From assembly GCA_014801595.1 (NCBI GenBank), contig JAAVDV010000029.1, positions 14,432-26,413 of the forward strand: a stretch of DNA of 11,982 nucleotides. The letters run 5' to 3'. Shown here piece after piece: positions 1 through 6,388 of this stretch. Below the pieces are notes generated by a model. That model ran no database searches, was not told the origin of the DNA, and was given only the letters and a program-made list of their open reading frames with translations. The translations under genes and the position numbers were made by a program. Within the stretch, counting starts at the first letter, position 1. Each line of letters begins with the position of its first letter. Source of the stretch: Bacteroides sp. GTDB lineage: Bacteria; Bacteroidota; Bacteroidia; Bacteroidales; Muribaculaceae.

Positions 1-108
1 AGCGAAGGGATGGGTCACGACAGCGAGACGACCACCCAAATTTATCTTGCCAGTCTCGACACCTCCGCCGTCGACAAAGCCAATTCCCTCATCCTCAAAA
101 GCCTCTGA
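1..108 (+). CDS. Tyrosine recombinase (phage-integrase family), C-terminal end only
   Basis: Reading frame 1 enters from the left edge and gives 35 codons before TGA at 106-108. The visible peptide begins SEGMGHDSETTTQIYLASLD. This is the end of the catalytic domain of a tyrosine recombinase: GMGH supplies the last conserved histidine of the active site, and the tyrosine in QIYL, nine residues later, is the expected nucleophile at the family's standard spacing. The tail (TSAVDKANSLILKSL) resembles Bacteroidales integrases and invertases as I remember them. The enzyme would cut and rejoin DNA at specific sites, either to integrate an element or to invert a segment. The N-terminal and core-binding parts lie outside the window. 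Its end is followed by 395 bases without a clear gene before the next one on the same strand. Confidence in the family is high; the target site and element type are unknown. Confidence 0.88.
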   Translation, partial: SEGMGHDSETTTQIYLASLDTSAVDKANSLILKSL

Positions 109-135
109 TCCGCCTCTTTGCTCCGCCGGTACCTC

Positions 136-190
136 CCTCACTCCTCTGATATCTACCTCACTCCTCCGGCATTCTCCTTCACTACTCCTC
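136..190. repeat. Degenerate C/T-rich tandem repeat, about 20-base period
   Basis: CCTCACTCCTC occurs exactly at 136-146 and again at 156-166, a 20-base step. A looser third copy (CTTCACTACTCCTC) lies at 177-190. The opposite strand is a polypurine tract of GGAGGAGTGAGG type. The tract follows the recombinase stop codon and lies in the GC-rich first 240 bases. I see no hairpin strong enough to call a terminator. Its role is unknown; it may be a structured 3' region or a recombinase arm-binding region. Confidence 0.5.
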
Positions 191-238
191 CTTTTCATCC
201 ATAGTCCCAGCTCACCCCAAATGAGCCGGGCTAATTTG

Positions 239-282
239 TTTAGCAACCGTCCAAATCTCTTCATAAGAGATACTTAATTTAT
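239..282. repeat. 44-base imperfect direct repeat, copy A, with hairpin
   Basis: This segment matches 432-475 at a constant offset of 193 bases, with about six to seven mismatches in 44. It begins TTTAGCAACCGTCC and ends ACTTAATTTAT. It contains the hairpin ATCTCTT-CAT-AAGAGAT at 255-271, a seven-base-pair stem with a three-base loop. In copy B the same loop reads ATG, the reverse complement, so the cores are inverted relative to each other inside directly repeated flanks. Repeats with a palindromic core close to a tyrosine recombinase gene could be recombination sites, but no strand exchange is shown here. Confidence 0.7.
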
Positions 283-431
283 TTGCAAAGATAATTAAAT
301 TCCCTGAAATAACCAATAGATAGTATTTTTTAATAAATGTACCAATGATAAAATCATATTACAAAACCGCTCGGTATAGTTATTTAGGGAAAATAAATCT
401 AATAGTGCTATTAATTCCTAATTCCCAATTA
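283..431 (+). promoter_or_regulatory. AT-rich leader, presumed promoter region of the six-gene operon
   Basis: This stretch separates the two direct-repeat copies and holds no plausible gene; the 240 bases from 241 to 480 are only about 27% GC by my count. It is the natural place for the operon promoter, but I cannot find an exact Bacteroidetes -7 element (TAnnTTTG) with a matching -33 element. Two small inverted repeats could be operators: ATGAT-AAA-ATCAT at 345-357, and TAATAG-TG-CTATTA at 400-413. No riboswitch fold is evident. The promoter assignment rests on position and composition only. Confidence 0.3.
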
Positions 432-475
432 TTTAGCAATCGTCCAAGTCTCTTATGAAGAGATGCTTAATTTAT
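432..475. repeat. 44-base imperfect direct repeat, copy B, adjoining the SrfB-like gene
   Basis: This is the second copy of the repeat at 239-282. It contains TCTCTT-ATG-AAGAGA at 449-463, with G448 and T464 able to extend the stem as a wobble pair. It ends in AATTTATG, so its last bases include the first two bases of the upstream in-frame ATG (474) of the SrfB-like gene. Copy A has ATT at the corresponding place. The copy therefore lies in the untranslated leader or at the start of the first operon gene, where a hairpin could also affect expression. Confidence 0.7.
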
Positions 476-503
476 GATTGTTAAAACCATTATCAAATTA
501 CAA

Positions 504-3500
504 ATGGAATACTCACTTATAGCTAACTCTGGGATACAGATGTTTACCTTTCGCTTGAAGATAAACACTCAGGACCGCTTCAAACAGTGGTTCCATGAGT
601 GGTATGATACTAATAGTGGTGAATGGAAATTGGAACTTGTGCATGAAGTGTATACAGATGATTGCACAATTTATTATAAGAAAGCAGACTTATTAAAGAA
701 TGGATACTTATCAAATCCAGATGTAGAGTTGGATATTGATGAGTTAAAACACGATGGTATAGCTCCTCTCAAAATTGACGATGAGCTTTGCGCCGGTGTA
801 AAGGGTGAAATATTCAGTCTTACATTCTCTGATAGAGAGAATAAGTTAGCATCCTTTGAAAACGAATGGCTGCCTGCCCCATATTTCTTTAAGCGAACAG
901 AGCGCAAATTCAAATTTGGTCCTTTGAATTGGTCAAGGTTCAAATTGATTCCAGTCAAAGAAGAGAAAGGCGTAAAAATATATGATGTTCTATTAGCCTT
1001 TGATACTCATACAACATATGAAGATGAGGCAAATGATGAAAATCCTGTATTTCCTGATAAGTTTAGGAAAGATATAGATTTGGCTCTGTGTAATAATGAG
1101 TTGTTCCTATTAGACTATTGTTCTTCGGGTAAAAAATGGAGCTATATTGATGAGTATTTAATGCATTTGGTTCATCCCGAAATAGCGAGAATCTCCCAAT
1201 TACGTGGAGCTAATGTAAAGAAGATGAGCTATGCTGCATCATATCTATTCTTGATTAATTATTTATCAAAAAATCAACTATTCCCAACCGTTAAACTGTA
1301 TAAAGACCTCGACGTAGAGGTCCGGGATGTTGATATGGTTATTGACATAGGAAATTCAAGAACCACCGCTCTTCTGATTGAAGACAATTCCAACTTTAAT
1401 CAAGTTCGACCTTTATCTTTAGTTGATTTGACAAATCCAATACATTCTACAGAAGATGGAGCGTCAATACGGTCTTATAATGAACCTTTTGACATGCGAC
1501 TCGCTTTCCGTAAGGTTTGTTTTGGTGACTTTGGGCATGTTGATAGCCGACAATTCGTGTATCCGAGCTTGGTAAGGCTTGGACAAGAAGCGAATACCCT
1601 AATTCATCGTGCGTCTAATATTGAGAGTCGTATAGATTCATTGTCAACATACTCAAGCCCTAAGCGATATTTATGGGACTGGCGTCCGAATAAGGAGGAA
1701 TGGCAATTCCTTGTATTGCCCGGAGAGAAGGATAATCACATCCTTAATCTTCAGGGTATTACTTCTCAATTAAAGAGTGATGGACAATTGGATCTTAACG
1801 GCGAAGGCGGTCTTTCTTTCCATTATTCAAGAAGATCCTTAATGACTTTGTCATTCCTTGAGATGTTAGTCCAAGCACATGGCCAAATCAACAGTGCAAA
1901 GCATCGTTCAGTACGAGAAGGATTCGGTTATCCTGAAATGCCAAGAAAGATAAAACGCATCATCGTAACATGTCCTACCGCTATGTCAAAACTTGAACGT
2001 GAGGCATTAGTTCGTTGTGCTCAGGATGCTGTACGAATATTATCACGGTTCAATGGCGATGTTGACTTAAAACGCAATTCAGTTGAGGTCATACCATCGG
2101 TAAGAACTAAAAAAGATTCAGACGCCGAATGGTATTATGATGAAGCTACATGTTCTCAATTGGTATACATGTATGGTGAAGTTGGGCATAAATATAAAGG
2201 ATGTTGCAGTGAGTTCTTCAATCTATATGGGAAAATAGAAGATGGGGATTCACAACATTCCCTTACTGTAGGGTCTCTGGATATTGGAGCAGGGACCACC
2301 GACCTCATGATAAGTAAATATACTTACGAAAAAGGTGATGTAACCACGATTACACCTGAACCAATATTCTACGATAGTTTCTATTTTGCAGGTGATGATA
2401 TGTTGAGGGGCTTGATTAAGAATGTGATGCTTCTTAATGAAGACAGTGCATTCCGTCAAGCCTTGAAAAACCTGTCAGGAGCACAATACCGCCAAGAAAT
2501 TAAAAATTTCTTTGGTACCGATCATAATGGGCAAACCGTATCAGACCGAATATTGCGTAAAGATTTTAATATTCAGTATTCGGTTCCATTGATGTGCCAT
2601 TTTCTGGAATTGTTGAAAAATAACAATAAAGACTGTGTTGTTAGGTTTAATGATGTCTTTGCGGATTGTCCTCCAAACGCATCAATCATAACTGGTTTCT
2701 TTGACAAAACCGGGATTGATGTAACTAAATTAGAATGGAAATTCAATCGAGAAGCAATATCTGCTGTTGTAGAAAAAGAATTTGAGCCATTACTTAAGAA
2801 AATAGCAACGATTATGTATGCTTATGCCTGTGATATAGTCCTTCTTTCAGGTAGACCAGCATCTCTTCCGGCAATTCGTGATATTTTCCTTAAGTATTAT
2901 GCGGTGTCGCCCAATAGACTCATAATGTTAAACAACTATTATGTTGGAGATTGGTATCCCTTTGACAACAATACGGGTTCAATAACAAATCCAAAGACCA
3001 TTGTGGCTATGGGTGGGGTTATCGGACATTACGCTTCTGAACTTTCCAATTTAAATAAGTTTGTAATTAATCTTGACAAACTTAAAGAGAACTTAAAATC
3101 AACGGTTAACTATATAGAAGCGTCTCGTGAAGGTCAACCTATTGAGTATTTTATCACTCCGGAACAGTCTCAGGGAGACCTAACGGTCAGTATGATTCCG
3201 GCATATCTTAATGTGCGACAAATCGGCATGGATACATATCCCTGTAGGATCTTATATACAATTGACTTTAATCGACACAAAATTGCAGACAGAATTCGCA
3301 AGAAAGCTCTTCTAAACGAAGGTACCACGCTAACTGACGCCAAAGTCCAATCATTGGTCAATGAACAAATTGACCAACTGAAAAAACGTATGCCCTTCAA
3401 ATTGACAATTGACAGAGATATAGATGACAAAGAGCATCTGATAATATCATCTATCCGCGACAAAGAGGATAAAGATGTTATTGACGGCAATGTCGAGATT

Positions 3501-3563
3501 CATATCCAAAGTCTTGGCGCAAATGAAAAGTACTGGCTCGATTCTGGAGCTTTCAATTTCTAA
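504..3563 (+). CDS. srfB: SrfB-like protein, actin/Hsp70-fold ATPase
   Basis: Encodes 1,019 residues from ATG 504, close to what I recall for enterobacterial SrfB. Visible ATPase signatures of the actin/Hsp70 superfamily are a first phosphate loop DIGNSRT (residues 281-287), a second phosphate loop DIGAGTTDL (593-601), and an adenosine-side motif LLSGRPASLP near 781-790 followed by MGGVIG (836-841). SrfB-type landmarks are YSRRSLMT, a PRKIKRIIVTCPTAMSKLER segment, AGDDML and GDWYPF. SrfB is the middle gene of proteobacterial srfABC; its biochemical role is not settled. It is probably cytosolic: I see no signal peptide or membrane segment. An in-frame ATG at 474 would add ten residues. I prefer 504 because the SrfB-like start (SLIANSGIQ) follows it directly and the extra residues come from the AT-rich repeat leader. 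It is first in the operon, 4 bases before the SrfC-like gene. Family confidence is high; start confidence is moderate. Confidence 0.9.
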   Translation: MEYSLIANSGIQMFTFRLKINTQDRFKQWFHEWYDTNSGEWKLELVHEVYTDDCTIYYKKADLLKNGYLSNPDVELDIDELKHDGIAPLKIDDELCAGVKGEIFSLTFSDRENKLASFENEWLPAPYFFKRTERKFKFGPLNWSRFKLIPVKEEKGVKIYDVLLAFDTHTTYEDEANDENPVFPDKFRKDIDLALCNNELFLLDYCSSGKKWSYIDEYLMHLVHPEIARISQLRGANVKKMSYAASYLFLINYLSKNQLFPTVKLYKDLDVEVRDVDMVIDIGNSRTTALLIEDNSNFNQVRPLSLVDLTNPIHSTEDGASIRSYNEPFDMRLAFRKVCFGDFGHVDSRQFVYPSLVRLGQEANTLIHRASNIESRIDSLSTYSSPKRYLWDWRPNKEEWQFLVLPGEKDNHILNLQGITSQLKSDGQLDLNGEGGLSFHYSRRSLMTLSFLEMLVQAHGQINSAKHRSVREGFGYPEMPRKIKRIIVTCPTAMSKLEREALVRCAQDAVRILSRFNGDVDLKRNSVEVIPSVRTKKDSDAEWYYDEATCSQLVYMYGEVGHKYKGCCSEFFNLYGKIEDGDSQHSLTVGSLDIGAGTTDLMISKYTYEKGDVTTITPEPIFYDSFYFAGDDMLRGLIKNVMLLNEDSAFRQALKNLSGAQYRQEIKNFFGTDHNGQTVSDRILRKDFNIQYSVPLMCHFLELLKNNNKDCVVRFNDVFADCPPNASIITGFFDKTGIDVTKLEWKFNREAISAVVEKEFEPLLKKIATIMYAYACDIVLLSGRPASLPAIRDIFLKYYAVSPNRLIMLNNYYVGDWYPFDNNTGSITNPKTIVAMGGVIGHYASELSNLNKFVINLDKLKENLKSTVNYIEASREGQPIEYFITPEQSQGDLTVSMIPAYLNVRQIGMDTYPCRILYTIDFNRHKIADRIRKKALLNEGTTLTDAKVQSLVNEQIDQLKKRMPFKLTIDRDIDDKEHLIISSIRDKEDKDVIDGNVEIHIQSLGANEKYWLDSGAFNF

Positions 3564-3567
3564 AGTC

Positions 3568-6387
3568 ATGATACAAGATATAGATAAGCATATAGACATC
3601 ATAAACGATTCTCTTGAATGGGCGAAAGAATATGGTAAAGATTCTTTCCCCACAGAACAATTCAAGGAGTATCGCAGAAAACTGTCTAAGATACGTAAAG
3701 CCTTAACAGGAAACTGTTCGGCTGCTGCGTATGGTGAAAGTCAGGTGGGAAAATCCTATCTGATGAGCAGTTTATTATCTTCTTCAGATCATCCGTTTGT
3801 TATCGAAAATAATGGACGGGAATACAGTTTTATAGATGAGTTGAACCCAAGTGGAGGCAACAATGCAAAAATAGAGTCAACAGGTGTAATCACACGCTTT
3901 ACAATCAAGAAAGATAGGCACAAAGTTAAAAATCAGATTAAAATTCTCAATCTTTCTGTTGTTGATATTATACTCCTATTAACGGACTCATATTACAACG
4001 ACATCAAAATAAATCTCGATACGACCCTTACATTTGAGGTGATAAATCGCGAATTAGATGAGTTGTCATCATTATGGCAAAGCAAAAAGATTCAGCACGA
4101 TATTATATCAGAAGATGATATACGCGATATTAACGATTACATAAAAGATGTAATCGGGAATAATGCCGCAGCCATATATCAATCAAACTTCTGTAGGACT
4201 ATTGCACCTGTTATACAGTATATCCCTTACGATAAATGGATTGATATTTTCAGTTTGCTTTGGAATAAAAATCCTGAGATTAATAGGTTATTTGCCACGC
4301 TTATAAACGCATATAAAAAACTTGATTTTCAGCAGGAAGTATATGTGCCTTTTGAAGCTGTTCTGAGGACACGAGGAACTTTACTCAAAATAGAGTGGCT
4401 CGATACAGTTTGCGGAGTACAAATCAACACGGGGGATGATGATGTATATACGGATATCTATGATGTAAATGGACATCTTATATCGTCAAACTTTAGTAAA
4501 GGTGAGCTATCGGCACTAATCGCAGAACTTACTTTTGAGTTGCCTGAATCTATAGCGCAGGACCGGAAGTTCTTAAAAGACATGGATCTTTTGGACTTTC
4601 CCGGTGCACGCTCCCGCGAAAAGTATAAAGAAAAGGAGATTTCCACGGTGCTCCCCAAGATGCTTCGTAGAGGAAAAGTTGCTTACCTTTTCAATAAATA
4701 CTCTCGTTCTTTGCAAATTAGTAGTGTGTTGTTTTGTCATCATAATGATCAGAAGGCAGAGCCTACTATAGGAGAAACTATCAATAATTGGATGGAAGAG
4801 AATATTGGTTTGAACCCAGAGGAAAGGACGAAAATGCTTCGCCTAACCAATGGGATTGCCCCATTATTCTTTGTTGCAACAAAATTCAACATTGATCTTG
4901 AACGTACAAAGACTGATAAAACAGGTAATTACGAGACCTTAGATAAGCACTGGAATCGTTTTGATACTGTGTTCCCAGAAATTATCAAGCCTAATACATG
5001 GCTTGATGAATGGATTCTTACCAGTAATGGTCAGATAACCCCGTTTCAGAATATCTATCCTCTCCGTGATTTCTTTTGGTCTGGAAAAAATGGTCTGTTT
5101 GATGGATATAGCGATGGTGTTATAAAGTCACCAGAGACTTCCATTCATACTAATGCGGACTATCCGGATTATCTTGACAGGCTAAAGGATAGCTTCTTAC
5201 GTCATAAATTTGTGCGAAAACATTTTGCCGATCCTGAGGCTACATGGTCGGACGTCGCCACATTGAACAATGATGGGTCAAAAGCTATAATACGAGATCT
5301 TGATTCAATTGCGTGTGTACTTGACAGAGCGCGCAGGGAGCGTTACCTTTCTCAATTGGATACTCTTAAAAAAGAGCTACTCAATTCTTTGCAAGTATTT
5401 TATGAGCCCGAAGATAATGAGGCAAAAAATAAAAAAGTACGACTAATTGCAGGTGACATCAGAAGGTCTCTTCAACAAACAGTTGCAAAAGATCCCGCAG
5501 TATTCGGAAGAATTCTGGACAGCTTTATGGTTAGCCCTGAAATCTTACGAAATATTGCTTATGATATAATTGTATGTCACACTGATACGCCGAAAGACTT
5601 CAGTGCGGTCAATTTTATTCGTGCAAGTGCAGGTATTGATATATCAGATACTCGCAAGACCAATATTCAAAAGCTTTTGATGTATTATATTCTTGAAACT
5701 GAGGAGGAACTGATAGAGTACCTGAAAGTCCAAGGATTTGAGCTGGATGATGTAATAGCTAAACAAACAATTACTTTGTCATCCATTGGTGATGTCATTA
5801 CCAAGCATATTGTAGAATATTGGGGAGAGCATCTCAATGAGGTCTCACAATCTGTTGTTAAAAATTTACCCCACGCCGATGAGGTCGTCTTTATGCTTGT
5901 AAATCTGTTTAAGAAATTAGGAGTAAGACGGTCAATATCAGATAAGATAACCAGATATACTGAGATTTTTTCAGAAAATGAGCAACCCAACGCCATTGGC
6001 GATTTTGCGGCTCTTACATTAAATAATTTTGTAAGTACCGTAGGGCGGCATTATATGTCTGATGACGAAATTGATGAACTTAGAGTAAAGGCGGAAAATT
6101 GTAGACTTCCAGTGGATTTCTCTCCTGCCGGATGGAATAAGGTTCGTAAACCACAGCCTTTGATAGAAACTCTGAAGGTATTTGACGAGTCGGCTACGAT
6201 TGTCAATCAAGGCAGAATCGATATCTCAGTATTACGTCAACTGCCATTTTGGAATAATTATCAAAGATGGGAGAATTTCGTTATTATCGGTTTGATATAT
6301 TCATCTGATATTTCGCATTGTGATCCAGTATGCAATGCGAAGGTAAAGGATTTGATTGAACGTTCACAACCACTTTATATCGCATAA
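3568..6387 (+). CDS. srfC: SrfC-like putative virulence-factor GTPase
   Basis: Encodes 939 residues. The P-loop GESQVGKS is at residues 56-63, a switch/Walker-B-like DFPGARSRE at 343-351 (the FPGARSR signature I associate with SrfC), and a possible base-specificity motif TKFNID at 438-443, a variant of N/TKxD. About 480 residues of mostly helical, charged sequence follow, giving a dynamin-like layout of GTPase head and helical stalk. I see no clear membrane segment. The frame is open upstream to ATG 3475 and ATG 3523, both inside the SrfB-like gene; ATG 3568, four bases after that gene's stop, avoids a long overlap and is the likely start. The next gene begins one base after its stop. Known srfC genes sit beside srfB, so the pairing supports both calls. 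The nucleotide and the effect of hydrolysis are not known. Confidence 0.88.
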   Translation: MIQDIDKHIDIINDSLEWAKEYGKDSFPTEQFKEYRRKLSKIRKALTGNCSAAAYGESQVGKSYLMSSLLSSSDHPFVIENNGREYSFIDELNPSGGNNAKIESTGVITRFTIKKDRHKVKNQIKILNLSVVDIILLLTDSYYNDIKINLDTTLTFEVINRELDELSSLWQSKKIQHDIISEDDIRDINDYIKDVIGNNAAAIYQSNFCRTIAPVIQYIPYDKWIDIFSLLWNKNPEINRLFATLINAYKKLDFQQEVYVPFEAVLRTRGTLLKIEWLDTVCGVQINTGDDDVYTDIYDVNGHLISSNFSKGELSALIAELTFELPESIAQDRKFLKDMDLLDFPGARSREKYKEKEISTVLPKMLRRGKVAYLFNKYSRSLQISSVLFCHHNDQKAEPTIGETINNWMEENIGLNPEERTKMLRLTNGIAPLFFVATKFNIDLERTKTDKTGNYETLDKHWNRFDTVFPEIIKPNTWLDEWILTSNGQITPFQNIYPLRDFFWSGKNGLFDGYSDGVIKSPETSIHTNADYPDYLDRLKDSFLRHKFVRKHFADPEATWSDVATLNNDGSKAIIRDLDSIACVLDRARRERYLSQLDTLKKELLNSLQVFYEPEDNEAKNKKVRLIAGDIRRSLQQTVAKDPAVFGRILDSFMVSPEILRNIAYDIIVCHTDTPKDFSAVNFIRASAGIDISDTRKTNIQKLLMYYILETEEELIEYLKVQGFELDDVIAKQTITLSSIGDVITKHIVEYWGEHLNEVSQSVVKNLPHADEVVFMLVNLFKKLGVRRSISDKITRYTEIFSENEQPNAIGDFAALTLNNFVSTVGRHYMSDDEIDELRVKAENCRLPVDFSPAGWNKVRKPQPLIETLKVFDESATIVNQGRIDISVLRQLPFWNNYQRWENFVIIGLIYSSDISHCDPVCNAKVKDLIERSQPLYIA

Positions 6388-6388
6388 T

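Noticed and set aside
255..271. Hairpin ATCTCTT-CAT-AAGAGAT as a transcription terminator for the recombinase gene.
   Set aside because: The stem is AT-rich and only seven pairs, is not followed by a run of T, and is repeated before the next gene, which argues for another role.
47..277. A 76-codon plus-strand reading frame rich in Pro, Ser and Leu.
   Set aside because: It overlaps the recombinase C-terminus in another frame, and its composition is that of a C/T-rich tract translated, not of a protein. It has no recognisable motif.
231..285. TAATTTG at 232-238 and TTTATTTG at 278-285 as Bacteroidetes -7 promoter elements.
   Set aside because: Neither matches TAnnTTTG exactly, and no TTTG-like -33 element lies at the right distance. 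Both also lie about 190 bases or more upstream of the first gene.
474..503. ATG 474 as start of the SrfB-like protein, adding ten residues.
   Set aside because: Possible, but the SrfB-like sequence begins just after ATG 504 and the added residues come from the AT-rich repeat leader. Kept as an alternative only.
3475..3567. Earlier in-frame starts (3475, 3523) for the SrfC-like gene.
   Set aside because: They lie inside the SrfB-like gene and would need a 41- to 89-base overlap. ATG 3568, four bases after the stop, matches the tight spacing of the rest of the operon.
3170..3665. Two overlapping minus-strand frames of 106 and 72 codons across the first gene junction.
   Set aside because: They are antisense to well-supported genes, show no motifs, and look like Ser/Leu/Ile-rich shadow translations.
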